A stretch of DNA of 64,000 nucleotides, taken from Astropecten irregularis (lineage: Eukaryota; Echinodermata; Asteroidea; Paxillosida; Astropectinidae). Location of the stretch: contig OZ020250.1 of assembly GCA_963971285.1 (NCBI GenBank), forward strand, positions 11,888,499-11,952,498, in the 5' to 3' direction. Made by a program: the position numbers and the translations under genes. The notes under the pieces are model-generated. The model saw only the letters and a list, made by a program, of their open reading frames with translations, was not told the DNA's origin and did not search any database. This document shows, piece by piece, positions 37,882 to 49,668 of the stretch. Each line of letters starts with the position of its first letter. The first letter of the stretch is position 1.

Positions 37882-38610
37882 ACTTCTGGAGAAGAGACTA
37901 GTAATCAACTTAGCTGCTGATGCTTGTCTGAGTGTTAAAATTCACACACATAGACAATGTTATTCTAGTAAATATGCCTGTCCTTGAGTATGACTCTACA
38001 AATGCATTGACACTCTATGTTCATATAAAAATGTACATGTATACATTCACTGTTGCTATAATGCCATGCAAGGCTACCAGTTTAACGTAACATGAAGAAG
38101 TTGAACAGCCATAGTTAACTATTTATAAAGGGTCATACATATTGTGGATTTAATCCATAAAGATATTGAGATTTGACACCAAGGACAGAAAGTACATTAA
38201 GCTTATTCTTAACATTAAGTCAGATGTATCAATACTTTTTAAAACAAACCATTTGGGCAGTTCAATTTCAAAATTGCTATTTTGATTGAAACCAAAATTA
38301 AAGTTGGTGATTTGAATTAAATTATAATATCTGCCATCATCTGCCTATTCATGTAGGCTAGTACATTCTTCTTCATGATACAAGGTAACTATAGATTCAC
38401 ATGTTGCTTTAAAAAAAAATGAAGATGAAAACATATGAAATGAATTATGTTTATCAATTGTATTTGGATCATTGTACCAGCCTGATCGATGTTGGGAAAC
38501 AATTTGTAACAGTGTTCATTATAAATACCTGGCTTATTACCTGTGCAGTATCTTTCCTGCAGACACCTTGTTTAATATTTTTGTTACTTTTAACAACCGG
38601 TATTTATTAT
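37882..38610 (+). other. DNAJC9 3' flank and probable 3' UTR
   Basis: AT-rich sequence after the stop codon. No clear canonical polyadenylation signal stands out. No other gene is recognised. Confidence 0.4.
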
Positions 38611-38614
38611 TTAA

Positions 38615-41300
38615 AGGGGCTGTATCGTCTCGATATTTTCAGGCCTGTTTCTGGGCCCAGAAAGATGAACTGTAACCCAGTGTTATTTTACGCATGCGCG
38701 CTGTCTGTCATCACATTTGCATATTAACCAGACAGTGTGACCAAATGCACACAGCGTGTATGGCCGGATCTGTACTGCACATACAAACCTGGCCTATACG
38801 ATAATGCGGGAATTTGCGCGCCTGCAATCATTTTTTGAACTTCGAGGCGCGCTTGTGGTCAGCTCCCATGGCAATGGCCGATTCAAACAAAAGGGCAATG
38901 CAGACATCGCTGCACCCACGGCCGGCCTTGTGTGTAATTGCCATGCGTACTGTACCATGCATGCATACTGTACTGTACACAGCGTGTACAGTGTAAAATT
39001 GACTTTTTGTTTTAATATAGGCCTACATGCCTACATGTATTAAAACTTTATAAAATGGAGTGTTCTACTGTAGGTCTCAGGCTAAATAATACTTTAATAG
39101 CACGTTTAAAACTCCTTACTTCATGTTTTTTGACCAAATGCAATGGAATTATAATATTCCAATGTATAATAATTCGGCAACCGTGCATTTCTACATTATG
39201 TTGTAAATTAGCCACTGCAATTCACAGTAATCTGTACATTTCAGATCTGAACAAGTCTGGATGGTACCCGTGGTTATTTGGATGGATAAAGAGCAAAGTC
39301 TATATCCTGCAAAAGGGATCGAGATCTAAGTTTATGGTCGGAATCCCAATGTTCACTACTTTTATCCCAAGAATGCCAGAGAGATGCAAATAAAAGGAAA
39401 TGACACTTGTGAAATGAAACCAACTTGAGAGGGGTAGATGAAAGTTTGTTTTGAGTTTTGGGGTTCATGTGAAAGAGCAGAAATTGAGATTTGATTAATA
39501 ATGGACTTTAGGTGTGACACTGCATTGTAGTAGACCCTTTATTATTTTATTTCTGTTATCTTTTTTTTAGTTACCTCGGGCTGTAAGGTTAAACAAGCAA
39601 AACATGGATAAAAAAGTGCGTTTACAACTGGATACGGCATACTGCTCTTTACATATTTCCTTAGCAACCTATTCCTGAGTTTGTATTCCCTTGAAATTGT
39701 AGAGTTTTATATCTAGTACCAGACGCAGGGTTTGCTTATTGTGAAATTCGGGTTTACCAACATGGGAGGCGAAGAAGAATGAATGGAGACAACAAAACAC
39801 TTGGCGATTTATTTCAACACTGACTGCTGTAAACTCAGCAGCTCCTCGATCACTTTATCCTGATCAATGTCTTTATTCTTTCAACAGCAAGTAAATATAT
39901 TTAATCCCTCTTTCTTTATATTATTCTCATTCTAGAACAAAATATTATCTAAACAATCACATTCAAGACTCAAAATGGACACAATTTGCGGTTCACTGTC
40001 ACATTTGTAATACATGTATTACATTTTAATCCCAATGCCTTCAACTAATGAAAACCTTTTTTTTTCACCGACGTTGTTTTGGTGTTTAAAAACTAGAATG
40101 TTTTGAGACCAAAAAGTGTTAAATTGAAACTAGTGTCAAAAATGAGCCCTGGAAATTTCTCTGCCAACTTCTTCCTTGGACTTCCATTCATTTTTAATCA
40201 AGAAAACCCTTGTAACATGCAGGTCGACAAATTACATGTATTGTACCATTTCATTTTCTGGGTAAACGATGACATTTTTGGAAAAATATAACATATAATG
40301 TAGCATGGTGTTAAAAGTCTCATGGAAATCCCTTATGTGGATTATGCTACTGAAGAAATTACACCATTGGGTCGGGATTGGGATTTTCCCCCTTTTGTGG
40401 TGAAAAAAAATACATTCTTTCATATTAAAAGAATAACATCGTCGACGTTTTCACGAAGGGGCGATGGCAATCTAAAAAAAAAAATCAAATTTTTTTGAAA
40501 TTCTTTTTTTGGCCAAATTCGATTAGGGGTATTGTAACGGACATCTTGGCGGAATTGTTTTGGCAAAATAAATCAATTAGATCATGAAAATCAGTAAAGG
40601 GCGAATTTCACCAAAAGTGCTGTTTGAAGTTTTCACGAAGGGGCGAATTATCAAAAATGCAAGTTGTTCTATGGGGGCACTTTTAGCGCGTACGGGAATT
40701 TACGTTTTCACCATTGATCTCCATAATACACACATAATAGGCACGTTCTCACACACCAAAAAAGCGCGACTATTTGGGTCGCGATTTGCAGCGCGACCCA
40801 AATAGTCGCGCTTATTTGTGTGGGAACACAAATAATCGCGACTATTAGTGCGATTTGGAGCGCGCTCCAAATCGCACTAGTAGTGCGTCTTTTTGCAAAT
40901 AGTCGCGATTATTTGCTGTGTGAACGGTGCACCAAAAAATACCGGTTTTTTATATCCCATCATGCAAGGCGCGCGCGCGAGTTAAGCACAGGATGCATGC
41001 CAACTTCACGCTAAACATTTAGAATCGCGTACGCGCAGTTTGATAGAAATCGTACCGGTGCGATTTGGGTCGCGCTTTTTTGGCTGTGTGAACACGACAA
41101 AGAGCGCGACTATTTGGGTCGCGCTCCAAATCGCGACCCAAATAGTCGCGCTTTTTGGTGTGTGAGAACGTGCCTAATAATGGAGATCAATGGTTTTCAT
41201 GAAGAGGCGAATTCCAGCGCGTGCGCGCGCGTGCGATTTTTAGCCTTGGGAGCAGGGAGTTATTTTTAGACAAGCCATTTCCCAGAACGATACAGCCCCT
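38615..41300. mobile_element. TTAA-flanked element, about 2.7 kb, no visible transposase
   Basis: TTAA at 38611-38614 then AGGGGCTGTATCGT. The inverted end ACGATACAGCCCCT is followed by TTAA at 41301-41304. TTAA duplications are diagnostic of piggyBac-type integration. It contains the inverted-repeat element 40711-41193 and repeated CGAAGGGGCGA words. No transposase ORF. Confidence 0.6.
40711..41193. mobile_element. Inverted-repeat element nested in the 2.7-kb TTAA element
   Basis: Ends CCATTGATCTCCAT and its inverse, then GCACGTTCTCACACACC and its inverse. The interior has several copies of the foldable word GCGCGACTATTTGGGTCGCG. No ORF of interest. Confidence 0.8.
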
Positions 41301-41304
41301 TTAA

Positions 41305-41680
41305 AGGGATTGCATACGTTTGGTAATTTGAGCCTATTGTTTGTTTCAAACCAATATAATTGTATATATATACCATAAAACTAACCTGTGAAAGTTTCAA
41401 TTCAAAAGGTGGTAGCGTTTGTGAGATTTTGGCGACAAACTAGAGCGGTTATTTCACGCCAGATAACAGGAAGTCAATAGCTGAGAAGCGTTACGGCCAT
41501 AACGCTTCTCAGATTCATAATTTTTGGATATAAAAAGTGATATATTTTTCCATAACCGCGGTACTTCGAATTGAACGTTTCTCAATATGCATTATACTAT
41601 CCAAAGCAGCTGTACTTCTCGCCAAGTAAGTTTTTATTGCCATAAATTTTCAGAGTCATTACCAAACGTATGCAATGCCT
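41305..41680. mobile_element. TTAA-flanked MITE family B
   Basis: TTAA 41301-41304, left end AGGGATTGCATACGTTTGG, right end the inverse CCAAACGTATGCAATGCCT, TTAA 41681-41684. TIRs of about 23 bp with one mismatch. It shares its left TTAA with the 2.7-kb element. 41685-42355 beyond it is unassigned apart from a tRNA-like word at 42065-42115. Confidence 0.85.
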
Positions 41681-42355
41681 TTAACTTGAGATGTGGAGGT
41701 TGAATGTTTTTATTCTTGTTGGAACAATAACTTAAACTCATCAACTCATATTGATGTGAGGGTGAAGATTTCCCTATTATAAATTCACTGTGACACCCCA
41801 CTTTTTTGGGTTCATGTTTTAAATTAATGAACACAGTCTGGCAACATCATTATTTTGTCGCCCTGAAAAATATACCTGCTTCAATTTTATTCCAATCAAC
41901 AATCTTCTGTATTGGATATCTGTGTTATTTTACAATTTTGGGGGAGAAGAGCGACTATACAATAGCATAATCATTCATTTGTTGTTTGTAAGGAAATGGA
42001 AGGGATAACTTTTGGAAATACATGTTTTGGATTACGAGTAATGCTTGACATGTTCAGCTTGAGGATGGCTGGCATGGTAGTCTGGAGGTTGCAGGTTCGA
42101 ACTTCAGTTGCTTCATTTTTTTGTCATCCCTAAAATGACTCAAAAAGGCCAGTTATATTCCATGTGGTTTATTTCAGGGGTAAACATTGTAAATTTTTCT
42201 CGGAGTCTTGTAATTTTGTGTACTTCAGTGCAAATTTGAAACTAATAAAATAAAATGGCAGGTAAATAGCATATAATGGCTATGGTAAAAGGTTGCCACT
42301 CAATTGGATAAAATCATCAACATTTGACTTGAAATGAAGACTAAATTAATCCCGA

Positions 42356-42412
42356 AATAGAGATATCTTTATTATTAATAGAGATCTCTATTGTTTATAT
42401 AGATCTCTATTG
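42356..42412. repeat. Palindromic AGAGATCTCT repeats, left block
   Basis: Contains AATAGAGATCTCTATTG and variants. The same kind of palindromes lie on the other side of the LINE at 43562-43650. Confidence 0.7.
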
Positions 42413-42429
42413 TTATTTTATTTTATGTT

Positions 42430-43560
42430 TTTACCTTTATTGCACAGAAACATTAAAAAGACACATAGTGCAAGAGGGAAGCCCCGAACAGGCACGCAGG
42501 CCCACAAAATGGGGACCCTTTACAACATCAAAACCAAGAGACAGACTGACAAAGGACAGGCACAATTAACAGGCAAACAACCGAGGAAAAGGATAAAATA
42601 ATATTCCTAGTAAAAATTTATAAAAGATGGGAGATACTACTTATTAAAACTCCGGCAAGATATAGGAGATATGATAAAAAAAAGATAATAAACAGGTAAA
42701 GAGATCCCCAAATTTCACCCGTCAGTAGCTGGATTGTGTATCAATGGCTTGTGTGGTAGTGCTTGAATTTTATAGACCTTGTTTAAAAAAAGAAAACTCT
42801 TGGGAATTTCTTATGTTAGATGGGATTTTGTTCCAGGAATTGTATATGCGGTTAAAAAAAGTTTGCCTAAAAATACCAGTTTTACATTTGGGAATGAGTA
42901 ATTGAATCGGATCAGTGTTGCGGAAGCTAACCTTCTGGAGGCCCTTGAAAAAGGGACATTATCTTTGAGTTTACGACGATTTTCTAGGCTGAGGAGGTCT
43001 AAATCTTTAAGCCGCTCCTCATACGGGGCAGAACTCCTAAGAATAAATTTGGTGGCACGCCTCTTGACTTTTTCAATGGCATTATTAAGACCTTTAGCAC
43101 TAGGATTCCAGATCTCGGACCCGTATTCCAAAATGGGTCTAACATGCGCTAAATAAAGAGTTTTACGTGTCGCAATATCGTAAACATCGAAACAAGTGTG
43201 CCTGAGCATACCTAAAATGCGGTTGGCTTTGCAAACCATTTTGTTGATGTGCAACTTCCAACTCAAATTGCTGGTCACCATAATACCAAGATCATTCATA
43301 ATTATTATCAACAAACAGTAAGCTATATGGTTGCCAAGTTTATAATCAAAAGGGGCAACATGATGGTGTTTACGGGTTTTGACAGGTAGCACAACACATT
43401 TGTTAACATTGAAGTCAATATCCCAAGTTATACTCCAATTAAAAATAGCATCGAGATCGTTTTGCAGGGCCCTTTGGTCATCATTGGTTGATTTGGCGCG
43501 ATAACATTTTACATCATCAGCAAAAAGCGCAATTCGTGTATCTGAGCGAGACACTATTTT
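42430..43560 (-). mobile_element. LINE 3' portion (CR1/Jockey-like)
   Basis: The minus strand encodes the second half of a non-LTR reverse transcriptase: LFADDVKCYR, FNVNKCVVLPVKTRK, WKLHINKMVCKANRILG, YLAHVRPILEYGSEIWNPSA, VKRRATKFIL. A frameshift near 42860 moves the closing FFNRIYNSWNKIP segment to another frame. A 3' UTR follows, ending near AATAAAGG (minus strand). 5'-truncated and dead. Confidence 0.85.
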
Positions 43561-43561
43561 T

Positions 43562-43665
43562 AATAGAGATATCTCGATTAAAAATAGAGATATCTCTATT
43601 AGGAATAGGGACATCTCTAGACTCTTTTGCGCAATAGAGATATCTCTATAAATAAATAAATAAAT
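43562..43665. repeat. Palindromic AATAGAGATATCTCTATT repeats, right block
   Basis: Exact or near copies of the 18-bp perfect palindrome AATAGAGATATCTCTATT, followed by (AAAT)n. They abut the truncated 5' end of the LINE. 43670-45143 beyond is unassigned, apart from a foldable TAACATGGAGGAAG pair at 44413-44453. Confidence 0.75.
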
Positions 43666-45147
43666 AAAGTCAGACCCTATATAAAGTTGCTCTACTTTTG
43701 CCATGTAGTGGAGGGGTACATTTTTGAGTCTGGCACCAATCAAATTGGCAGTATTTTTCTTTGAATGTACCGAGTTTCTCAAAGTAATCAGTAATCATCC
43801 TATGGGAAATTAAAAGGAAAATGATTTTTTTTTTATTGGCCATTTTGCATGCCTGAGATTTGTACATAATTTCTTGTGTCATTTTGATACCAAATTTACA
43901 CATTTCTGGGGAAATGTGACCGAGCCTATGGTTTAATCCTGTGAAAAGGTATAATATTATTATACCGGTATTGTCAGAACATGAATAGGCCTATGTCCAT
44001 ATTTTAGGTGCATGCGTACCGGCCACATGGGTGGAGGGATTTCACTAAAAATTGGCATGCATTACTCATTGATACCTTTTGTAAAAATCGAAGAACCTAA
44101 GGTAACAAAGTGCATGGTCTTTAAGGAATTACCCATTTGAACACACTGAAGACGGTTTAAATGCACAGAATACCATAATATTAATAATAAACGCATGCGC
44201 GGGCTACAACAGTAAGCTATTACAATAATCCGTCTTGGATGTAATGTACTTCGCTCGTACTCGTACTCATGACTATCATGAGCAGTAAGTTTAGGGGAAA
44301 GGAGTGCATGGAGGGAAAAGCCAATCACGTGTAGTCGTGATACACAAAATAATCAGGAGAGCGGACCCAAATTAGCCATAATGCCAACAAATTGACGGAC
44401 ACGTAAATAGTTATAACATGGAGGAAGGTCTCTTCCTTCCTCCATGGTTATAAGGAGTCATCTCTATTTCTACTTTCCATGATAGCGCAGAAAATTGGAA
44501 AAACCGGACTGCCCTCTTAGAAGTTTAAAGAGCTTATATCAGTGTAATCGAGCCCAGAAAATTCAAGAGGCATAGTATGTATAGTTCTTTAAGATGGTGG
44601 ATGGCAGGTAGGGAGTGGGAGTTAAGATAGAAGTGGGTAGGGTTGGGAGAGGGTCGTGCCGTCGTGGTATAAATTAAAGGAAGATAAGGCAAAGAAAATG
44701 TGCCCGCACAAGTGGCTTAAACTTACGACGCCCCGCCATAGCTAACCCACAGGCGCGGACACGGGGAAAAAACCAGCGGAACTAACATGATTTATAAATG
44801 TGAAAATCAGTTAATTAACGTTGCAACTGAGAAGAACAGGCCTTCTACTGCCTTGTATTAAGCAGTCAGAAAATATCAATCAACCAGATTTAAATATGTT
44901 AGTGTAACGCTAGCAAGAAGGAAACAGGACGGGGATGAAAAGAATCTTTTAAAGAACAACTGTATTGAATTTGTTTTGTTTTTAACAAAAGAACACAGGA
45001 AAGATGCTTTGAGTCCCCCATAAAAGGATACATACAAAGGGCTCGTAGCATTATTATCACTGGAAACTAAAATACGACGGCAAAAAGAAATGCGACGCAT
45101 AAAAAAAATGCGACGGCAACGGGAGTATGAGGGTCATCAGGAGTTAA

Positions 45148-45500
45148 AATATCATACTTTGGTTTTTGTCAAAGAAATACAGAATCGTGGGCAAAAATAT
45201 CAAGGAAGATACAGTCACAGTCATCTGTGAAAATTTCAGTCCCATACGGTGCCCACTTTTTGAGAAAATCGTGAAAAACGGACACTGTATTTCTTAAGTA
45301 TTTTCTCTTTTATTTTTGATCTTTTAAAAGATCAAAAAGATTTTCGGTCGTTGTTTTACTAATTTCTGGATAAATACAGCATTTCAGGCGGAAAGATTTT
45401 AACGGTAGGTTTCTACCAGCACCCACTTCATACCCTGAATGTTAAAAGTAAATCTGTGAATATTTCTGTTTTGGCTTCTTACTTAAATATGATACTACTT
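45148..45500 (+). mobile_element. TTAA MITE family A, copy 3
   Basis: TTAA 45144-45147. The body is colinear with 11119-11477 including GATCTTTTAAAAGATC. The right end is degraded (ACTACTT). Confidence 0.85.
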
Positions 45501-45509
45501 GGTGCTTAA

Positions 45510-45868
45510 AGGTAGTACCATACTTCGGTTTTTATCAAAGAAATACAGATTCATGGGCAAAAATACAAAGACAGATACAGTAAGTTAACAGTCATTTGTG
45601 AAAATTTCAGTCCCATACGTTGCCCACTTTTTGAGAAAACAGTGAAAACCAGCCACAGTATTTCTGAAGTCTTTTCTCTTTTATTTTTGATCTTTTAAAA
45701 GATTTTCGGTCGTTGTTTTGATAATTTCTGGATAAATACAGCATTTCATGCGAAAATAATTTAACAGTATGTTTCTACCATGCACCACCATCTTCATACC
45801 CTGTAAGTTATAGGTAAATCTGTGAACATTTCTGTTTTGGTTCCTTACCAAAGTATATGATACTACCT
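45510..45868 (+). mobile_element. TTAA MITE family A, copy 4, both TTAA intact
   Basis: TTAA 45506-45509, AGGTAGTACCATACTTCGG, inverted right end ACTACCT, TTAA 45869-45872. It lies directly after copy 3 in the same orientation. Confidence 0.9.
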
Positions 45869-46288
45869 TTAAGCAGCTCTGTGAAATTGGCCCCTGTCAT
45901 GTTCTGCACCCCAACCACTTCACTCGAATAATTATTTCAGACGAGAACTAGTCCAGACAAACGGTATACCGCCCCCATCAGCAAAATATTGGGACCGTGC
46001 AGCTATAACTGCATGCATTTAAGTGTCAAACGTATAGACGGAGGGAGACGGAGGGAATGGGAACAGGGCGTTTATTGGCGAAAGTGACATGGGGCCAATT
46101 ACACGGCCCTGCTTAGCACAAACATTTGCTAACCACGACATTTTTTGAAAAAAAAAAAACCAGGATTATAACAACCAAATTTTCATGTGTTGTGTATCAC
46201 TTGTGACTGTTCTTGTTCATTGTTCACTGACCGTGAATATCAAATGGAATTTGTATTGGTGGTCTGTTTGTGCCATGGAATGTGTTAA

Positions 46289-47225
46289 AGGTACACGCCG
46301 GCTTCAAAGTCCAAAAAATGAAGAGTGCAGAGTATAACACAATATATCTAGAACACTTGATGAAGGTTTTCGTGAAAAAAAAATCAGAAATATGTCGCTT
46401 AATGTCGCAGTGTTTTTGACAAAAGGATTTTTGGGCCATGATCGATGAATCAATTTTGATCTGTGGACCGAAACGATTTCCACATGAAAACACAAAATAC
46501 AATTTTTATAATGACACAAAAAGATTTTGAGGGCATGAAAAAATGATTTTCATGTATGGCAAGAAATTATCTCCAGGCTTTCCCACTCCGCTCGGAAATC
46601 CCCCCCAAAAAACAAAAAAAAATTCAACGGGGACCGGGTGAGTAACTGAGCCAACTTGCAGGCCGCGCGATCTCGCATGAAAAATACTACACGAACGTCC
46701 GTGCGTGGATGGATGGATCGGACGGACCGCACTGGTAATCACGGGCCCATACCATGGGCTGAATGCGTCGCCAGCCCCCACGCGCTGTGTCTGCAGAGGT
46801 GGTAATGCACCCGCAGTGACCGGACTTAAAAAAAAAATTAATTTGGCATGTATTTATTTTGCCTGTTCGCGTTGGAAATTCCTGATTTAAAAAAGGGAAC
46901 ACTTAGGTCAAATCATTAGTTGTTTTGGTTAAAAAAGAGTGATTAAACAAAAAGTTATACGTAAATGTTGTATAGTTAAAAAGCTTTTAAACGACTGGAA
47001 ATGGATCTATCACAATGATCACGTGATTTCCTGAGTCAAAATTTTGACTCAGGAAATCACGTGACTTCCTTTCTTTTCGTAATTATCACGAAAACGGCTA
47101 AATTTGACCGTTTATGTACGTGGAATGTTCTATTCTATAGTTTTTGAAGACCTTTCCAGTCATGATAAAGGCATGCATTGGCGCCAAAAAGCGCCAAAAA
47201 AGCGCAACGAGGCCGGCGTGTACCT
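46289..47225. mobile_element. TTAA-flanked element, 937 bp, with 46-bp palindrome
   Basis: TTAA 46285-46288, AGGTACACGCCGGC, inverse GCCGGCGTGTACCT, TTAA 47226-47229. An internal perfect palindrome at 47019-47064 contains CACGTG and TGAGTCA on each arm. No transposase. Confidence 0.85.
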
Positions 47226-48289
47226 TTAAGTTCCTTGAAATTTGCCTCATACCAATTTCATAGAGCTGTTAAGCACAAAAAAATGCTTAGCACCAAATGC
47301 TCCCAGGACTACAATAATCCCAACACTTTTTAACAATGGCTTCCATCATGAAAATCGGTTGCACTATTTCGGAGCGGGGTCAATAGGACATACCCCCTAA
47401 TGAGGAGGAGGCCACTAAAATAAAAAAATGAACCCCACCAATTTCTTATTGTTTGGACACTGTAGAACTCAGACAAACTGCATGCAAAAACTGGGGGGGG
47501 GGGGGGGGGGGGTATAGCCCAGGGCCTCTATAGGGTAGATGAACGAGGTACCAACATTTTGAGTGTTGGATTATGATAAGGGGTACCTTAGTATGAACAT
47601 AAATGGTTACTGCTGAGTACCCCCTGTTGTGGGTAGCCAGGGGGACCCCCATCCCAAGGGGGTTAAAATGGGTCTGAAATAGATGGCAACAGTGCTAATT
47701 CATTTTGCCCCTATCATGTCTTTATTGGTGACTGAAAAACAAAAACACAATATACACAAACGACATACATTTTTGTCATTGCTATATAGGTAGGCCCGCC
47801 AGACTCGCCAAAAGGGCCTATGGTATGTAACAAAATCAGCTCCCGTTGGGTTTGTGCTAAACTTGATGTTTGTATTTCCAGTTCTGTAATCAATTAGATA
47901 TTTATGCCTCAGTACAGTTATTGTTTGTGCCCAAAACTCTCCTTGCCCACCCCCACCTACAGAAAAGTATTATGTTCAAAATGTCATTACCGATGCTGAT
48001 TGTTGTTGTATTGTATTGTGGATTTGTAAAAATTCTGAATAGAAAATTACACCTTTAAAGCACCAGAAATGGCGATTATTTTGTGACTCACTTCATCGGT
48101 TTGGGGTTATCTTCATGATGTCAATTTATACAGAGCAAAACGAGTTGGGTAACATGTCGCAGCAATATCTCGGTAACATGTTGGCCAAAGTCGTGTTGCC
48201 CACATGTATGTGTGTCACACACCTGGGACTGGGCAACATGTTACCGAAAATGTTACCGAAATTGTTGTTGACAGTGTACACTCTGCTTA
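47226..48289. other. Unassigned stretch with a poly-G run
   Basis: About 20 consecutive G near 47493-47512. No gene is recognised. Confidence 0.4.
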
Positions 48290-48293
48290 TTAA

Positions 48294-48574
48294 GGTATTA
48301 TCATACTTTGGATTTTGTCAAAGAAATGCAGATTCATGCATGGGCAAAAATGTTAAGACAGATATAGCAAAAGTCATCTGTAAAAATTCAAACTTTTGGT
48401 TGTTTTAAAAATCACAAATATTTTCGGTCGTTGTTTGACTAATATCTGGATAAATAAATATACCATTTCAGGCAGAATAATTTTAACGGTATATATGTTT
48501 TACCAGCACCATCTTTATACCCTATAAGTTATGGGTAAATCTGTGGTTTCCTACCAAAGTATGATATACTACCT
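48294..48574 (+). mobile_element. TTAA MITE family A, copy 5, internally shortened
   Basis: TTAA 48290-48293 and 48575-48578. The body matches the family, but the middle around the GATC palindrome is deleted (281 bp instead of about 360). Confidence 0.85.
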
Positions 48575-48666
48575 TTAAGGTATGTGAGCAATGAGACATT
48601 CTCATTAATTTGTGTAAGAGAAGATCAAAGTTACACGTGTACATGTAGCAATAGAAAACAGATCGC

Positions 48667-48738
48667 GACTGGAACGGGATTCGAACCGGCGACCTCCTGA
48701 CTACAGTACGGACGCTCTACCAACTGAGCTATCCAGCC
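48667..48738 (-). repeat. tRNA-Tyr(GUA)-like sequence, probably a SINE head
   Basis: The minus-strand 72-mer starts GGCTGGATAGCTCAGTTGG and ends GGTTCGAATCCCGTTCCAGT plus C. The acceptor stem pairs fully (one G-U) and boxes A and B are intact. The anticodon stem is spoiled by an extra base, and the T stem has a C-C mismatch. The loop word CTGTAGT resembles tRNA-Tyr. A functional tRNA is unlikely. Confidence 0.6.
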
Positions 48739-48995
48739 TATGATGATGTCACACTCATTGGGAGACTTTAGAGAACCAGTCTCCAAGTTAGTCTGGTTGC
48801 CTGCCCAAAGATTCCCTTACGACTCTCCTATATTTTGACAGACAATAGTCGGGCACTTTTTGGGTCCGGGAACCAGACTATCTTCAAGTCAACAGCGCAC
48901 ACGCAATTGTGAGCATGCGCGCATTGTTTTGCGCATGCGTGTGTTCGCGTTCGCTTGAAGACCGGTTCTCCAAAGTCTCCCGGCCGATTATCTTT

Positions 48996-49122
48996 GGGCC
49001 TGTTTGTTTAAGGCAAAGGATCCCATATTTTAGGGATACGCGTCTTATGCAGGGTAGGCCTACGCTAAAATGGGATCCAGATCCGCAGATACCGTGATCC
49101 TTTGCATTGACAAACAGGCCCT
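48996..49122. mobile_element. MITE family E, copy 1
   Basis: TIRs GGGCCTGTTTGTTT and the inverse around a GGATCC-rich interior. Confidence 0.8.
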
Positions 49123-49156
49123 ACGTTCGTTTGGTACAATGGCAGTCTGATACTAG

Positions 49157-49286
49157 AGGCCTGTTTGTTTCGGACGAATCTTCGGATCAGGATCCCATTT
49201 TTCGGATCCACCTCCTATGCAGGGTATGCTAAGATGGGATCCGGATCCGAAGGATTCATGATCCTTCGCGTGAAACAAACAGGCCC
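49157..49286. mobile_element. MITE family E, copy 2
   Basis: AGGCCTGTTTGTTT at the left, AAACAAACAGGCCCT at the right. The interior shares ATGCAGGGTA and GGATCC words with copy 1, which lies 34 bp away. Confidence 0.8.
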
Positions 49287-49529
49287 TAAAGCAGTGTAGG
49301 CTAGAAGCGAATGCATTATGCGTACGGGGGGGGGGGGGGGGACCATGTACCACTGCGTACGCCATGCGTACGGGGGGGAGGGGTCTGAAAGGTCGGCATT
49401 CGTGCAATGCGTACTTTGGTAGAGTTATTTGTAATTGTATGGACCATTAAAACGCTGCTATATGACGCTGCAGTACCGGGCCTCTATACGAAGAAGCTGA
49501 GGCGAAACGACCAAAGACATAATAGCCTA

Positions 49530-49668
49530 GGGTGCATTCGTTTAGCTCCCCCGGGTCGACACCAGTCAACCTCGTCCCCCCCCCCATTCTCTCGCTTGTT
49601 TTGTGCAATAAAAACGCGACCATTCCCAGAAAGGGCGCTGACCCGGGTGAGCTAAACGAATGCACCCC
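49530..49668. mobile_element. MITE family D, copy 2
   Basis: GGTGCATTCGTTTAGCT and inverse, flanked by CCTAG on both sides (49526-49530 and 49667-49671), a likely 5-bp target duplication. 49672-50586 beyond is unassigned, with a short relative of the 30163 foldback at 50455-50515. Confidence 0.85.

Noticed and set aside
38814-39393. Overlapping ORFs inside the 2.7-kb TTAA element as a transposase
   Set aside because: Short, without DDD/DDE-type motifs or a Cys-rich tail, and the composition is that of non-coding DNA.
42061-42120. tRNA-like word with GGTTCGAACTTC
   Set aside because: The box-B-like core is present, but box A and all stems are too poor to call a tRNA or a clear SINE.
47493-47512. 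Poly-G run as a G-quadruplex regulatory site
   Set aside because: A plain homopolymer, similar to runs at about 49327 and 51905; nothing ties it to a gene.
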